A DNA stretch of 64,000 nt from Bacteroidales bacterium (GTDB lineage: Bacteria > Bacteroidota > Bacteroidia > Bacteroidales > UBA1402): contig JAFUDT010000009.1 of the NCBI GenBank assembly GCA_017464285.1, forward strand, positions 62,001 to 126,000. The letters run 5' to 3'. The notes beneath the pieces are model-generated. The model worked only from the letters and a program-made list of their open reading frames with translations. It was not told the DNA's origin and made no database searches. Of the stretch, positions 48,930 through 59,556 are shown piece by piece (within the stretch, counting starts at the first letter, position 1; every line of letters starts with the position of its first letter). The translations under genes and the position numbers were made by a program.

Positions 48930-50498
48930 ATGTATAACAGCGAAAAAGGACTTTACATTGCTCACTGCGAGGCAGGAGCTTTGTCTATTACCGGGAAAAT
49001 GGCCAACCGGCACGGACTGATTGCCGGGGCTACAGGAACAGGTAAAACCGTCACCCTGCAGGTGATGGCCGAATCTTTTTGCCAGGCCGGCGTGCCTTGT
49101 TTCATGGCCGACATGAAGGGTGATCTTTCCGGCATCTCTCAAGCGGGTAAAATGAGTGCTTTCATCGAAAAAAGGTTGCCGGAGTTTGGCTTGGACAATC
49201 CCGCTTTTCAGGGCTGTCCGGTTCGTTTTTACGATGTTTTCGGAGAACAGGGACATCCTATGAGAGCCACCATCTCCCAGATGGGGCCACAGTTGCTTTC
49301 CCGCCTGCTGGACTTGAACGACACCCAGGACGGTGTGTTGAACATAGTCTTTCGCATTGCCGATGAAATGGGGCTGCTGATCCTCGATTTGAAAGATTTG
49401 CGTTCTATGCTGGACTATGTGTCCAAACATGCCAAGGAATATACGACCAAATATGGCAACATCAGTCCTGCTACGGTAGGAGCCATCCAGCGTTCGTTGC
49501 TGCAGTTGGAGAATCAGGGGGCCGATATGTTTTTCGGCGAACCATCCTTTGATATTTTCGATCTGATGCAGACCGAAGACGGAAAAGGCGTAATGAGTGT
49601 GCTGGCTGCCGACAAGCTGATGTTGCAGCCGAAGCTCTATTCGACCTTCCTGCTGTGGTTGCTGAGCGAACTCTACAGCACGTTGCCTGAAGTGGGCGAT
49701 CTGCCGCTGCCCAAATTGGTCTTTTTCTTCGATGAGGCCCACATGCTTTTTGACGGAACCTCCAAGGCTTTGCTCGAAAAAATCGAGCAGGTCATCCGCC
49801 TGATCCGCTCCAAGGGTGTCGGCATTTATTTCATCACCCAAAGTCCGACGGATATCCCTGAAAACATTCTCGGCCAACTGGGCAACCGTGTCCAGCATGC
49901 ACTTCGCGCCTATACTCCCAAAGACCAGAAGGCCGTGAAAACGGCTGCTGATACCTTCCGGCCCAATCCTGCTTTCAAGACAGATGAAGCTATCATGAAT
50001 CTGGAAACGGGGGAAGCCTTAGTCAGTTTCCTCGATGAAAAAGGAGCTCCCGGTATTGTCGAACGGGCCAGGATTCTGTTCCCGCTCTCGCAGATCGGAG
50101 CCGTCACCGAGGGACAGAGGCTCGACATTATCAAGCAAAGCCGCGTATATGGTAAATACGATACTCCCGTTGACCGTCAGAGTGCTTTCGAAGTCTTGTT
50201 GGCAGAGGCTGAACAACAGTCGGCTGCTGTTGAAGAACCTGTAGAAAGAGAAAAGAAGGGTAAATCTGAAAAGAAACGGGCCGGTATCGGCAGTAAGGTG
50301 GCCAAGGCAGTGATGACAGCTACCACATCGACTTTGGCGACGGTGCTTGGTACCTGGGTCAGCAACAAAGTACAGGGAAAGCAGACCAAATCGAAGACTT
50401 CAACAACGGGCAAAGTGGTGAAAAATGCCACCAGTGCGGCCACACGTACTTTGACCAGGGAATTGAGTCGTGACATTCTCGGAAATTTGATCAAATAA
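48930..50498 (+). CDS. HerA-like ATPase (DUF853 family)
   Basis: A 522-residue cytoplasmic ATPase. Walker A is GATGTGKT close to the N-terminus ([21 protein letters not shown]), Walker B is [15 protein letters not shown] and a sensor/arginine-finger region is [11 protein letters not shown]. The middle ([23 protein letters not shown]) is typical of DUF853. The C-terminal 90 residues are lysine- and threonine-rich, unlike the core. Relatives act as DNA translocases; this group's role is not established. Start set at ATG 48930, 38 bp after the deacylase stop; a TTG overlapping that stop (48888) is an alternative. Confidence 0.85.
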   Translation: MYNSEKGLYIAHCEAGALSITGKMANRHGLIAGATGTGKTVTLQVMAESFCQAGVPCFMADMKGDLSGISQAGKMSAFIEKRLPEFGLDNPAFQGCPVRFYDVFGEQGHPMRATISQMGPQLLSRLLDLNDTQDGVLNIVFRIADEMGLLILDLKDLRSMLDYVSKHAKEYTTKYGNISPATVGAIQRSLLQLENQGADMFFGEPSFDIFDLMQTEDGKGVMSVLAADKLMLQPKLYSTFLLWLLSELYSTLPEVGDLPLPKLVFFFDEAHMLFDGTSKALLEKIEQVIRLIRSKGVGIYFITQSPTDIPENILGQLGNRVQHALRAYTPKDQKAVKTAADTFRPNPAFKTDEAIMNLETGEALVSFLDEKGAPGIVERARILFPLSQIGAVTEGQRLDIIKQSRVYGKYDTPVDRQSAFEVLLAEAEQQSAAVEEPVEREKKGKSEKKRAGIGSKVAKAVMTATTSTLATVLGTWVSNKVQGKQTKSKTSTTGKVVKNATSAATRTLTRELSRDILGNLIK

Positions 50499-50538
50499 CT
50501 CTCAACCCTTTATTTATTTATTATTTAATTGTACAATT

Positions 50539-50946
50539 ATGGATTACAAAATTGTTGACATTGAAGGCGTTGGTAATTCCTATGCTGAGAAATTGACGGC
50601 TGCCGGTGTAAAAAAAGTCAGTGAACTGCTGGATCGTTGCGCTGCTCCCAAAGGACGTAAGGAACTGGCTGAAGCTACGGGTATCAGTGATAAGCTGATC
50701 CTGCGTTGGACCAATCATGCCGATCTGTTCCGTATCAAGGGGGTAGGCCCTCAGTTCGCCGAATTGCTTGAAGTTGCCGGTGTGGATACCGTCAAGGAAT
50801 TCCGTCATCGCGTAGCTGAAAAACTGCAGCCGAAACTGGCAGAAGTAAACGAGGCCCGTCACATCTGTGGCCGTACTCCTTCTGTCAAAGAATTGGAGAA
50901 AATGATTGAACTGGCCAAAGGACTTGAGCCCAAGGTGACTTATTAA
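50539..50946 (+). CDS. Small helix-hairpin-helix protein (DUF4332-like)
   Basis: A 135-residue protein with two helix-hairpin-helix-like blocks: DIEGVGNSYAEKLTAAGVKKVSELL and RIKGVGPQFAELLEVAGVDTVKEF. Such motifs bind DNA backbones without sequence preference, and the arrangement resembles DUF4332. It follows the HerA-like ATPase by 40 bp, so a shared DNA-related role is possible. The terminator at 50970 closes the unit. Confidence 0.8.
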   Translation: MDYKIVDIEGVGNSYAEKLTAAGVKKVSELLDRCAAPKGRKELAEATGISDKLILRWTNHADLFRIKGVGPQFAELLEVAGVDTVKEFRHRVAEKLQPKLAEVNEARHICGRTPSVKELEKMIELAKGLEPKVTY

Positions 50947-50969
50947 TCAAATTTGACCTAAGTGAAGCT

Positions 50970-51009
50970 GGAGGCCGCAACCCCTTTGGGCTGCGGTCTC
51001 CGTTTTTTT
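50970..51009 (+). terminator. Terminator after HhH protein gene
   Basis: GGAGGCCGCA (50970-50979) pairs with TGCGGTCTCC (50992-51001), one G-T pair, with a 7-T tail. Confidence 0.85.
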
Positions 51010-52223
51010 CAGTTGCGTTTAATCCAAGCTTCCGGATCGAGCTTCTGCAGATCCTTCCAAATTTGAAACTGCATGATGGTCAGATCCTTTTGGTCTTTGT
51101 CCACAAAAATCTCTCCGATTTTCTGACTTGTTTTGACCTTTTGTCCGGCTTTGACGCTGACATTGGCAATGTTGGAGTATACCGACAGATAGTTTCCGTG
51201 ACGGACAATGACTGAAAAATTACTGCCCGGCACGGAGAAAACTCTCGACACGGTACCGTTGAAGATAGCACGGGCAGAGGCCCCTGCAGTAGTCTGTATT
51301 TCGATGCAGTTGCTGTTGGTCTGGACATATTTCATGTCTCGGTGTTTCTGCTCTCCAAAGTGGACGACAATGGTGCCCGGTTCGCTCACGGGGAAGGGCA
51401 GCTGGCCTTTGTTTTTGCCGAAATCGGCGGCCAGCTTCTTTTCGTCAACATTCATCGCATAGGTAGACTTGGTCCCTTTCTCACCGGTGGGAGCAGTCGA
51501 TTTTCGGTTGTCTTCGGTGATACTTTCTTCGATTTTCCGGTTCAAAGCCTCGGCCTGTTGCTTTTGTTTTTTCAATTCTGCCTGAAGACTCTTGCCCTTT
51601 TTCTGCAGATCTTTGACGATGGCATTTTGTTTGTTGCGCTCTTGGCGAAGCTGATCACGTTCTTTTTGCTGCTCGGCGACCAGCGCAGCCTGCTCTTTTC
51701 GGGTCTCTTCCAGTTGGTTCAGGACTTTGTCCAGCTCTTCCTGGCGTGTCTTGATTTCTTCGGCCTGTTTGCGTTCATAGCGGGCAAATTCATTCAAATA
51801 GCGTACCCGGCGCAGACTTTGTTGAAGATTGTCGGCCGAGAAGATAAACATCAGCTTGTCATTGTCTTTCATCCGGACATACAAGTGGCGGCTCATACTG
51901 GCATACTGCTCCTTTTTTTTCTCCAGTTCCTGTTTCAGCTGCCGGGACTCTTGATTGAGTTTGTCAATATTGCTTTTGGTGCGGTTGTATTCCCGGTTGA
52001 GAGTTGCCAGGTATTTCTCGCTTTCCTTGATTTGATCGTTTAGCAGATTGTAGCGGTAAAGCTGGTTTTTGACCGATTTTTCGTTGGCACTCAGTGCTTG
52101 GTCGGTTTTCTTGATCTGTTCGAGCAGTTCTTGCCGCTGTCGGCGGATTTCGGACATATCCTCTGCCTCCAGGGTGTATAGGCAAGTCAGAAGACAGAGC
52201 AGACCAAGTAGCAATCGTTTCAT
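51009..52223 (-). CDS. EnvC-like murein hydrolase activator (degenerate M23)
   Basis: A 404-residue exported protein. A signal peptide (LLGLLCLLTCLYTLEAE) leads into long coiled coils (about 25-245; QELLEQIKKTDQAL, EETRKEQAALVAEQQKERDQ), then a LytM/M23 domain (about 285-404; FGEQKHRDMKYVQTN...GASARAIFNGTVSRVF...VIVRHGNYLSVYSN). The zinc-binding HxxxD is not seen and the usual HxH is replaced by MQFQIW, so it should be inactive and act like EnvC in switching on septal amidases. It is the last gene of the dut array, with a 4-bp overlap to the DUF4292 gene. Confidence 0.87.
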   Translation of the reverse strand: MKRLLLGLLCLLTCLYTLEAEDMSEIRRQRQELLEQIKKTDQALSANEKSVKNQLYRYNLLNDQIKESEKYLATLNREYNRTKSNIDKLNQESRQLKQELEKKKEQYASMSRHLYVRMKDNDKLMFIFSADNLQQSLRRVRYLNEFARYERKQAEEIKTRQEELDKVLNQLEETRKEQAALVAEQQKERDQLRQERNKQNAIVKDLQKKGKSLQAELKKQKQQAEALNRKIEESITEDNRKSTAPTGEKGTKSTYAMNVDEKKLAADFGKNKGQLPFPVSEPGTIVVHFGEQKHRDMKYVQTNSNCIEIQTTAGASARAIFNGTVSRVFSVPGSNFSVIVRHGNYLSVYSNIANVSVKAGQKVKTSQKIGEIFVDKDQKDLTIMQFQIWKDLQKLDPEAWIKRN

Positions 52224-53008
52224 AACAGGGTTTTTAACAGTGAGGTGATATCAAAGGGCTGGTAATTGGACGGCAGCGATGTGTCAAAGCGAGGCTCCGT
52301 ATCGAAAGAAGGGCGTTGAAAGTCACATCCCAAAGAGAATGATCTTCCCTCCAGAAGTACCGTTGCTCGAATATGGTAGGGAAAGCGACCGACGGGAGTT
52401 CCCTGGAAGCCGGAATAAACGACATGAACGGAGGCGTCGGTGCGTTGATTATAGATATCTGCCGCCACGTAATTGAGTTCGCGGTCAAAGTAATATTGTA
52501 ACATGTTCTGGCGGAAGGGGACCGATAAGCGGTAAGTCTGGTCTTCGCCAGTACTCAGTTGATAATCCCGGGCACTTCTGAGTCCGGTTCCGGGCAGGAA
52601 GACCGAATTGCTCAGCGTATGGGTCAGTATGCCCAGCAGACTGGCAGTCTCGGGTATCGTGGTCTGGTTCAGATCCTGTATGGCATACTGTTTGTTGAGT
52701 CGGTCTATGACTACCAGCTGTTGGCCGGGGGTGACAAATACTCTGAAGGCTTCTATGCCCAGGAAGGGTTGAATGGAGAGCCAAAAACAGCTGTCTTTGG
52801 CCATTCGGAGCTGTCCGGCCACACTCTGGCCATTGATGTTGAGTGTCACCTTGGATTCCAGCGTCCTGAACGGACTGGTATGGATAATCTGCTCAAGGTG
52901 CCTGGCTTCCCGGGAGGTATTCAGGGATGTCTTCCGGCTTGATGAGCAGGAGGAAAACAGGGAGACTGCCAGCAGAGCGGCAAGACACAGCCACCCTGCT
53001 TTTCTCAT
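52220..53008 (-). CDS. DUF4292-type lipoprotein
   Basis: A 262-residue lipoprotein (signal ending LFSSC). The body (TLESKVTLNINGQSVAGQLRMAKDSCFWLSIQPFLGIEAFRVFVTP) is typical of DUF4292, a family that resembles LolA/LolB-type lipid-binding folds. Role unknown; outer-membrane lipoprotein handling is a reasonable guess. Start at ATG 53008 gives a compact lipoprotein signal; ATG 53029 would add seven residues and overlap the upstream TPR gene. It overlaps the EnvC-like gene by 4 bp (ATGA). Confidence 0.8.
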   Translation of the reverse strand: MRKAGWLCLAALLAVSLFSSCSSSRKTSLNTSREARHLEQIIHTSPFRTLESKVTLNINGQSVAGQLRMAKDSCFWLSIQPFLGIEAFRVFVTPGQQLVVIDRLNKQYAIQDLNQTTIPETASLLGILTHTLSNSVFLPGTGLRSARDYQLSTGEDQTYRLSVPFRQNMLQYYFDRELNYVAADIYNQRTDASVHVVYSGFQGTPVGRFPYHIRATVLLEGRSFSLGCDFQRPSFDTEPRFDTSLPSNYQPFDITSLLKTLL

Positions 53009-53018
53009 GAAATGTTTG

Positions 53019-54764
53019 TTATTTGACATAGGTTCCTGTGTGGTTCTTTTGTATGAGTTTCTCTGATGGTTCCTCCGACAGGTGCAGCGCTTTTTGCCAT
53101 TCCAGCCGGGCAGCGTCTTCTTGTCCGCAGAACCAGAGAATGTCTCCGTAGTGCTCGTTGATTTCTGCATTACCGTCCGTGTTGGAAATAAAGGCTCTTT
53201 CGATGTAGATGCGGGCCATATCGTATTTGCCCTGTTTGAAGAGAATCCATGCATAGGTGTCCAGATAGGTGCTGTTGTTGGGGTCGGCCCGCAGCGACTG
53301 ACGAGACATGATTTCGGCCCGTTCCAGGTCTTCTTCCTTTTGACTTAGGTAGTAGGCGTAATTGTTGAGAGTCAATACATTAGATGGGTTTTCTTCCAGG
53401 GAACGCTTGTAATAGTCGAAGGCTTGTTGCTCCATTCCCTGCTGGTGGAAGATGTCGCCCATGTAGCCCAGTATCTGGGAAACCAGAGCCTTGTTGGCAG
53501 CATCTGTTTTCTGCAGGCAGGTCTGATAAGTGGTTATAGCCAGTTCATACTGCTGTTCTATGGCATAGGTCATGGCTTCATAATACCAGAAGGAAGCCTC
53601 CTCGGGGAAGTATTTCCGAGCCTCGTGGCAAATGGCCCGTATCTTCTGATAATCGTTGGTCTCGAAATATAGACTCAGGTAGTCCCGCCAAACTTCGAGC
53701 TGATTGGGATTCATATCCAATACATTGCGCAGTTCTTCCCGGGCCTTGCCCTTTTCCCCGTGCCGCAGTAGCCAGCGAACGTATTGCTCATGTATGGCAT
53801 ATTCCTCCGGATATTGCTCCAAAATACTGTCGAAGCTTTGCTGTATCAACGTGGAGTCGTCGCTCCGGTGGTTAAGCAGATAGGCCATGGTGTACATCTT
53901 GTGTTCGAACGAGACGGCAGGCCGGCTGACGATTGACATCATTTCCTGCATCATGGCCTGAGGCTGATGGGTCTGTTCATAATAGTCGGACAGAAAGATA
54001 AGGGCTTCACCGTTGTCTGGTTCCCTGGTCTTGACTTCCGTCAAGATTTTGTAGGCGGCATCGGATTGTTTGTTTTCCATATAGGCATGGGCCAGCAGGA
54101 GCCGGAAATGGCTGTTGTCTGCCTGGCTGCGACTGAGCCGTTCCATCTCTTTCAGCGCTTTTTTTGGCTGGTTCATGGACAGGTAGAGCCGGTATTTCTG
54201 TAAACTCAATTCTTCTTTCGGACCAGTGAAAGTTTCGAACTGCTCCAAGGCTTTCAATGCCGATTTGTAGTCTTTAAGCTGGATGTACATCTCGGAAATA
54301 TGATAGTAGAGCTCGTATTTTTCCGGATGTTTTTTGGCGGTTTCCTTGAGCAGGGAGATGGCTTTGTAAATCCTTCTGTCTTCTCGACAGGCGGCAGCCA
54401 GTTGCAGTACATACCATTCGTTGTCCTTATCCAGTCCACAGGCTTTTTCGTAATATGACAGAGCCTGGGCTGTCTGCTGCATGCCCAGGTAGAAGTCGGC
54501 CAGTTCTGCGTAGGCGGCAGCCTGGGTAGAATCCAGGTTCAGACAGAATCTGAACAGTTCGAAGGCCTCGGCATACTGCCCCAGCGCTTTGGCTTGAACA
54601 GCTTCCTGGTAATAGCGACTGTAGGCTATAGCACTGGACTGGAGCGGCAACGGCTGAACGGCCGGTACAGAGGCCGGCTGCTGTGCCGACGGTTTCCGTG
54701 CGGCAAGGGTCAAAGGGCACAGAAGCAGGAGGACAAGCGGCAGGATATTTGGACGACGGAGCAT
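53019..54764 (-). CDS. Exported TPR protein
   Basis: A 581-residue protein with a signal peptide (ILPLVLLLLCPLTLAA) and about a dozen TPR units (AYAELADFYLGMQQTAQALSYYEKA, YYHISEMYIQLKDYKSALKAL, NNYAYYLSQKEEDLERAEIM). A binding scaffold in the periplasm is expected. Sits in the order dut, TPR, DUF4292, EnvC-like, an arrangement I recall as common in Bacteroidales. The shared operon suggests cell-envelope work with the EnvC-like protein; inferred from context. Confidence 0.85.
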   Translation of the reverse strand: MLRRPNILPLVLLLLCPLTLAARKPSAQQPASVPAVQPLPLQSSAIAYSRYYQEAVQAKALGQYAEAFELFRFCLNLDSTQAAAYAELADFYLGMQQTAQALSYYEKACGLDKDNEWYVLQLAAACREDRRIYKAISLLKETAKKHPEKYELYYHISEMYIQLKDYKSALKALEQFETFTGPKEELSLQKYRLYLSMNQPKKALKEMERLSRSQADNSHFRLLLAHAYMENKQSDAAYKILTEVKTREPDNGEALIFLSDYYEQTHQPQAMMQEMMSIVSRPAVSFEHKMYTMAYLLNHRSDDSTLIQQSFDSILEQYPEEYAIHEQYVRWLLRHGEKGKAREELRNVLDMNPNQLEVWRDYLSLYFETNDYQKIRAICHEARKYFPEEASFWYYEAMTYAIEQQYELAITTYQTCLQKTDAANKALVSQILGYMGDIFHQQGMEQQAFDYYKRSLEENPSNVLTLNNYAYYLSQKEEDLERAEIMSRQSLRADPNNSTYLDTYAWILFKQGKYDMARIYIERAFISNTDGNAEINEHYGDILWFCGQEDAARLEWQKALHLSEEPSEKLIQKNHTGTYVK

Positions 54765-54785
54765 GGGAGACTGTTTAGAGGCAAA

Positions 54786-55223
54786 TCATTTTTTCCCGGT
54801 GTGGCCGAAGCCGCCGGCTCCGCGCTCTGTCTGGCCCAGTATTTCCACTTGCTCCCAGGTGGCCTGTTCGTGGCGGGCAATTACCATTTGACAAATCCTC
54901 TCTCCGTCTTCAATGATAAAATCTTCCTCTGAGAGGTTGATAAGGATGACTCCTATTTCGCCACGATAGTCGGCATCAATCGTGCCCGGAGTGTTCAGTA
55001 CAGTGATGCCTTTCTTGATGGCCAGTCCGCTGCGGGGCCTGATCTGGGCCTCAAAACCGGCCGGCAATTCTATAAACAGGCCAGTAGGAATCAGCGTGCG
55101 TTGCATCGGCTTGAGTGTGACCGGATTATCCAGATTGGCCCGGAGGTCCATGCCTGCCGACAGTGTCGTGGCATACTGGGGCAGCTGGTGTTTTGACTTG
55201 TTGACGATTTTGACGGTAACCAT
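54786..55223 (-). CDS. dut: dUTP diphosphatase
   Basis: A 145-residue trimeric dUTPase converting dUTP to dUMP and pyrophosphate. All five family motifs are visible: [43 protein letters not shown] and the C-terminal arm [11 protein letters not shown]. It precedes the TPR gene by 21 bp and follows the GH95 stop by 10 bp. Confidence 0.97.
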   Translation of the reverse strand: MVTVKIVNKSKHQLPQYATTLSAGMDLRANLDNPVTLKPMQRTLIPTGLFIELPAGFEAQIRPRSGLAIKKGITVLNTPGTIDADYRGEIGVILINLSEEDFIIEDGERICQMVIARHEQATWEQVEILGQTERGAGGFGHTGKK

Positions 55224-55233
55224 AGCAAAGATG

Positions 55234-57759
55234 TTAGTATTTTATTTCAAAACGGTAGTAGCAGTCTGGCTGAGTCTCGATATCATACATCCGGACTTCT
55301 TGCAAATCATTACCCTTGAGTGGAGCCTTGGGGCTGACCATGGGACGTGTGATTTCCTGCAGGGCAAACAGAGGGTTGGGATTGTCGCCTTGGGCAGGCC
55401 GCATTTCAGCCCGGGTCTCGACCTCCCTGTTGTTGACTTTTTTCCAAGACCTGGTCAGCTGCAGTGGATCGTAGCCTCTGAGTCGGAGATTGCCTCCGAC
55501 GGTTGATTTGATTACGGCAGAGGAAATTCTGCCTTCTTTCCATTCCAGCTGGACGATTTCAAAACCGCCGCGAGCGCGGAGCCCCTTAACCTGTCCGTTG
55601 GCCCAGACCTGCGGAATGGCCGGCAGCAAATGTACGGCTCCGTCATGGCTCTGGACCATCATTTCGGCAATGCCGGCTGTACAGCCGAAGTTCCCGTCAA
55701 TCTGGAAGGGAGGATGTGCATCGAACAGGTTGGGATAAGTGCCGCCGCCCTGTCCTTTCTGTTCCTCGGGTGATACCAGTGTCAGCTGGTTCTGGATCAG
55801 TTTGTAGGCATGGTCACCATCTAGCATGCGGGCCCATAGACACACCTTCCAGCCCATAGACCAGCCCGTCGAAGGATCTCCCCGTTGTATCAGCGAGTTG
55901 CGGGCAGCCTCAAACAGCAGCGGCGTTTCGTAAGGGGTAATCTGACGGCCAGGATAGAGTCCCCAGAGATGAGACACATGCCGATGGTGGTCATTGGGGT
56001 TATCCCAGTCTTCGAACCATTCCTGCAGCTGGCCGTATTGACCTACCTGCATAGGCGGCAGGCGTTTGCGCAAGTTTGTCAGGGTGTCGCAGAACAGGGG
56101 ATCACGTCCCAGAATGCCGGCAGCGGTGATGGTGTTGGAAAACAGATCAAATACCAGCTGGTTGTCCATGGTGATGCCGGCAAACAGATTAGCCTGCCCT
56201 TTCAGATGACGTGGCGCATTTTCAGGCGAATTGGAGGGGCAGACCACCATATAGCCCGTATTGGGGTCTTCGACCAGAAAATCGGTGAAAAATTCAGCTG
56301 CGCTTTTCATCAACGGATAGACTTCAGCCAGATATTCTTTATCGCCGCTGAACAGATAGCGGTCGTACAGATGCTGACACAGCCAGGCGTTGCTCGTGGG
56401 CCAGGGGCCGCAGTAGGCCCGGTCGACAGCCCCGGTCATGCGCCACAGGTCAGTATTATGATGCAGACACCAGCCCCGGCTGCGGTACATTTCCCGGGCC
56501 GTTGCCTGTCCGGCCTGTGAAAGTTCCCTGACCATTTGTATGAGCGGCTCATGTGTCTCGCTCAGATTGCATATTTCGGCTGGCCAGTAGTTCATCTCGG
56601 TATTGATATTGACCGTGTAGCGGCATGACCAGGCCGGATTGAGGCTGGCATTCCATTTGCCTTGCAGATTGGCCGGCTGACATCCTGGCATGGAACAGCT
56701 TATGAGTAGATAGCGGCCGAATTGGAAGTACAGCTCTACCAGTTGTGGATCGAAGTTGTCGGCAAATTCCCTGATTCGGATATCGGTGGGTTTGTCGGCC
56801 TGGGCAGTGCGCCCAAGATGTAATTCCACACGTCCGAACAGTTGGCGGTAGGCGGCTGTGTGCTGTTCCAGAGCCTTTGCGTAGGCCTTGCTGCTGTTTT
56901 TCAGACTGGTCTGATTGCGTGAGACGGGGTCGGCCGAAATATCCTTATAATTGACAAAGTTGGTGGCCATGGCTATGTAGAAGATGGCCTCCGTTGCTCC
57001 TTTAACCACTAGCGAAGTGTCTGTGGTCACGGTACTGCCACCCTTGGTCTTGAGTTGCAAGTCGGCCCTGAAGCGCAATCGCGCTTCCTGTCCGTCAGAA
57101 TCTCCTTTGCCGCTGCCCTTGGTCATACCCCACATTGAGAGGTGCCCTTTGTCCGGAATATCGCGTTGCACCTCCTGTGGACAGGTCAGCCGGGCCGAAA
57201 AACTAAGGCAGCCGGGTCGGGAAGCGGTCAGACGGACAATGATAAGCTGGTCGGAAAAAGACGCGAAGGCTTCGCGTCTGTAGTTAACCCCGTCGACTGT
57301 GTAGGTGGTGGTAGCTATGGCGCGGTCCAGATCCAGGCTCCGTTGGAAGTGCTCATAGCGTTCGTGACCGTCAAAGTGCAGTCTGAGACTCCCGACAGTC
57401 TGGTAGGGCTTGCCAAAACCATTTTTCGAAAGAATTTTTTCCCCGGCCATTATCTGGGCCTCGGCGTATTGCCCGGAGAAAATCAATCGGCGGATTTCGT
57501 CCAGAGCCTCTTTGCCTTCCGGATTATAGTTCTCGTAAGGAGCTCCGGCCGAGACGGTTTCTTCGTTGAGCTGGATTTCTTCATCGGCGGGTTGCCCGTA
57601 AACCATGCCCGCAATGCGACCGTTGCCAATGGGAAGCGCCTCTTCCCAGAATACGGCCGGTTTGTCGTAGCGTAGTCGGAGCCCCTGTGCCAGAGCTGAA
57701 AAAGACAGTAACAGAACAAACATGCTGCCTATCGTCAGTTTTCTAATGATTCCGTTCAT
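55234..57759 (-). CDS. GH95 family alpha-L-fucosidase/galactosidase
   Basis: An 841-residue exported glycoside hydrolase (signal peptide cleaved near ALAQ). The N-terminal domain opens [22 protein letters not shown], and the (alpha/alpha)6 core holds the residues known from the Bifidobacterium enzyme: asparagines in [15 protein letters not shown], glutamate in [10 protein letters not shown] and aspartate in [16 protein letters not shown]95 enzymes release alpha-1,2-linked fucose or related galactose from host or plant glycans. No polysaccharide-utilisation neighbours. It probably starts the transcript that includes dut; a -7 box TATTTTTG (57807-57800 on minus) lies upstream. Confidence 0.9.
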   Translation of the reverse strand: MNGIIRKLTIGSMFVLLLSFSALAQGLRLRYDKPAVFWEEALPIGNGRIAGMVYGQPADEEIQLNEETVSAGAPYENYNPEGKEALDEIRRLIFSGQYAEAQIMAGEKILSKNGFGKPYQTVGSLRLHFDGHERYEHFQRSLDLDRAIATTTYTVDGVNYRREAFASFSDQLIIVRLTASRPGCLSFSARLTCPQEVQRDIPDKGHLSMWGMTKGSGKGDSDGQEARLRFRADLQLKTKGGSTVTTDTSLVVKGATEAIFYIAMATNFVNYKDISADPVSRNQTSLKNSSKAYAKALEQHTAAYRQLFGRVELHLGRTAQADKPTDIRIREFADNFDPQLVELYFQFGRYLLISCSMPGCQPANLQGKWNASLNPAWSCRYTVNINTEMNYWPAEICNLSETHEPLIQMVRELSQAGQATAREMYRSRGWCLHHNTDLWRMTGAVDRAYCGPWPTSNAWLCQHLYDRYLFSGDKEYLAEVYPLMKSAAEFFTDFLVEDPNTGYMVVCPSNSPENAPRHLKGQANLFAGITMDNQLVFDLFSNTITAAGILGRDPLFCDTLTNLRKRLPPMQVGQYGQLQEWFEDWDNPNDHHRHVSHLWGLYPGRQITPYETPLLFEAARNSLIQRGDPSTGWSMGWKVCLWARMLDGDHAYKLIQNQLTLVSPEEQKGQGGGTYPNLFDAHPPFQIDGNFGCTAGIAEMMVQSHDGAVHLLPAIPQVWANGQVKGLRARGGFEIVQLEWKEGRISSAVIKSTVGGNLRLRGYDPLQLTRSWKKVNNREVETRAEMRPAQGDNPNPLFALQEITRPMVSPKAPLKGNDLQEVRMYDIETQPDCYYRFEIKY

Positions 57760-57819
57760 TTTCTATGTATGTGATTGTTCTCAATGGACGCTGATTGTGC
57801 AAAAATACAAATAAAACAC

Positions 57820-57827
57820 TACCTTTG
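57820..57827 (+). promoter_or_regulatory. -7 element of FKBP lipoprotein gene
   Basis: TACCTTTG, 16 bases before the ATG. It lies within 20 bases of the opposing -7 box of GH95 (57807-57800). Confidence 0.55.
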
Positions 57828-57843
57828 CTTCAAAAATTCAAAG

Positions 57844-58371
57844 ATGAATAGAAAAACAGTCATCCTGCTCCTTTCCAGCCTTGCTGTCCTGCTGTTATCT
57901 TCCTGTCTGGAAGACCGTGAATCGCGTCGCTGGCGGGAGGGTAATGAAGACTTCATGGCCAGCCTGAAGGATTCTGCCAATGTTTTCCCATTGGAAATTA
58001 ATGACGAACTGCTGGCCGGTGAACAGGGTGCCAGCTATCAGCCTGCCCCTGCAACGGGTATCTATTATCGGGAAATCAGTCGTGGCAAAGGACCCCTTCC
58101 GCTGGTCGGTCAGTCTGTTCTGGTAGCCTATACCGGCTGGCTCTACGACGGGACCCAGTTCGACGACGGTGACATTTCCTTTACGCTGGGCAGCAGCACC
58201 ATCGAAGGATTCACCCATATTGTCCAGCGCATGCCGGTGGGCTCTGTCTGGAAAGTGTTCATCCCTTATTACCTGGGCTACGGAACAGTCGATTACATTT
58301 ATTCAACCCCGACAATTCCGGCCTATTCGACTTTGGTTTTCAAAATGGAGCTTAAGTCGGCCACCGACTAA
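57844..58371 (+). CDS. FKBP-type peptidyl-prolyl isomerase lipoprotein
   Basis: A 175-residue lipoprotein (LLLSSC lipobox). The C-terminal 100 residues form an FKBP domain (GQSVLVAYTGWLYDGTQFDD, GFTHIVQRMPVGSVWKVFIPYYLGYG), with the usual aromatic pocket largely kept (Y, F, W). It catalyses cis-trans isomerisation at proline or chaperones envelope proteins. Start at ATG 57844; an upstream frame opening runs through the -7 box. It ends before a strong bidirectional hairpin. Confidence 0.88.
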   Translation: MNRKTVILLLSSLAVLLLSSCLEDRESRRWREGNEDFMASLKDSANVFPLEINDELLAGEQGASYQPAPATGIYYREISRGKGPLPLVGQSVLVAYTGWLYDGTQFDDGDISFTLGSSTIEGFTHIVQRMPVGSVWKVFIPYYLGYGTVDYIYSTPTIPAYSTLVFKMELKSATD

Positions 58372-58395
58372 CCGACGGATTACCACTTAAAATAA

Positions 58396-58438
58396 GACAA
58401 AGACGCCCGGCTATCGTATATGGCCGGGCGTCTTTGTC
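58396..58438. terminator. Bidirectional terminator between FKBP gene and asd
   Basis: A perfect 16-bp inverted repeat (arms 58396-58411 and 58423-58438, 11-base loop). It lies between convergent genes. Confidence 0.8.
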
Positions 58439-58455
58439 CATCGGTATCGGTCTTG

Positions 58456-59457
58456 TCAGGCCTGTCTGACGAGATATTCGGCTATCTGAACGGCATTCAG
58501 GGCGGCTCCTTTCTTGATCTGGTCGCCCACCAGCCAGAATGCCAATCCGTTGGGATTGCTCAAATCTTTTCGAATGCGTCCCACGTAGACAGGATCTTTA
58601 CCCGAGAGGAACAGCGGCATGGGATAGCTTTTTTCGGCCGGGTTGTCCTGCAGGACCAGACCATCGCCTTCTTGAAAGGCCTTTCGTGCCTGCTCTACGG
58701 AAACGGGCTGCTCGGTCTCTATCCAGATGCTTTCGCTGTGTGCCCGCAGTACGGGTACACGTACGCAAGTGGCACTGACTTGGATATCGGAATGCATGAT
58801 CTTCCGGGTTTCGTTGTACATCTTCATCTCTTCCTTGGTGTAACCGTTTTCGGTGAAGACATCCACTTGTGGTATCAGGTTGTAAGCCAGCTGGTAGAAG
58901 AACTTCTCAACGACAGGCTGTTCGCCGCGTACAATCTGGGCGTACTGTTCGGTAAGTTCCTTCATGGCGGTGGCGCCTGCTCCGCTGGCGGCCTGGTAGG
59001 TGGACACATGAACCCGTCGGATATGGCTGATCTTTTCAATGGCATTCAGAGCGACGACCATCTGAATAGTGGTACAGTTGGGATTGGCGATGATCCCTCT
59101 GGGTCTGGTGAGGGCATCCCCGGGATTCACTTCAGGCACCACCAGAGGAACGTCATTGTCCATGCGGAAAGCACTGGAATTGTCGATCATGACAGTACCG
59201 AATTTGGTAATGGTTTCTGCGTACTCCCTGGAAGTGCCGGCGCCTGCAGAGACAAAGGCAATGTCGATTCCTTTGAAGTCATCGTTGTGCCTCAATTCCT
59301 TGACAGTGTATTCTTTGCCACAGAAGGAATAGACACGGCCGGCGCTGCGCGACGAACCGAACAATATCATGTCATCAATGGGGAAGTGTCTTTCTGATAA
59401 GACCTTCAGGAATTCCTGACCTACGGCGCCGCTGACGCCGACAATGGCGATTTTCAT
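58456..59457 (-). CDS. asd: Aspartate-semialdehyde dehydrogenase
   Basis: A 333-residue NADP-dependent enzyme making aspartate semialdehyde for lysine/diaminopimelate, threonine and methionine synthesis. The nucleotide motif is [11 protein letters not shown], the catalytic cysteine is in NPNCTTIQM, and [13 protein letters not shown] plus VPVLRAHSE complete the pattern. It diverges from the lamin-tail lipoprotein gene, 99 bp away. Confidence 0.96.
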   Translation of the reverse strand: MKIAIVGVSGAVGQEFLKVLSERHFPIDDMILFGSSRSAGRVYSFCGKEYTVKELRHNDDFKGIDIAFVSAGAGTSREYAETITKFGTVMIDNSSAFRMDNDVPLVVPEVNPGDALTRPRGIIANPNCTTIQMVVALNAIEKISHIRRVHVSTYQAASGAGATAMKELTEQYAQIVRGEQPVVEKFFYQLAYNLIPQVDVFTENGYTKEEMKMYNETRKIMHSDIQVSATCVRVPVLRAHSESIWIETEQPVSVEQARKAFQEGDGLVLQDNPAEKSYPMPLFLSGKDPVYVGRIRKDLSNPNGLAFWLVGDQIKKGAALNAVQIAEYLVRQA

Positions 59458-59556
59458 GTTAAGATAATATTAATATTTTGTTTTCTATATAACAATTCTC
59501 CAAGCTATATTTGCCGCTTGGAAAGATGCCGCAAAAATAGAAAAAAAAGGGATATC

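Noticed and set aside
51009..52223. Active M23 peptidase
   Set aside because: HxxxD is not seen and the usual HxH position reads QFQ, so a catalytic metal site is unlikely.
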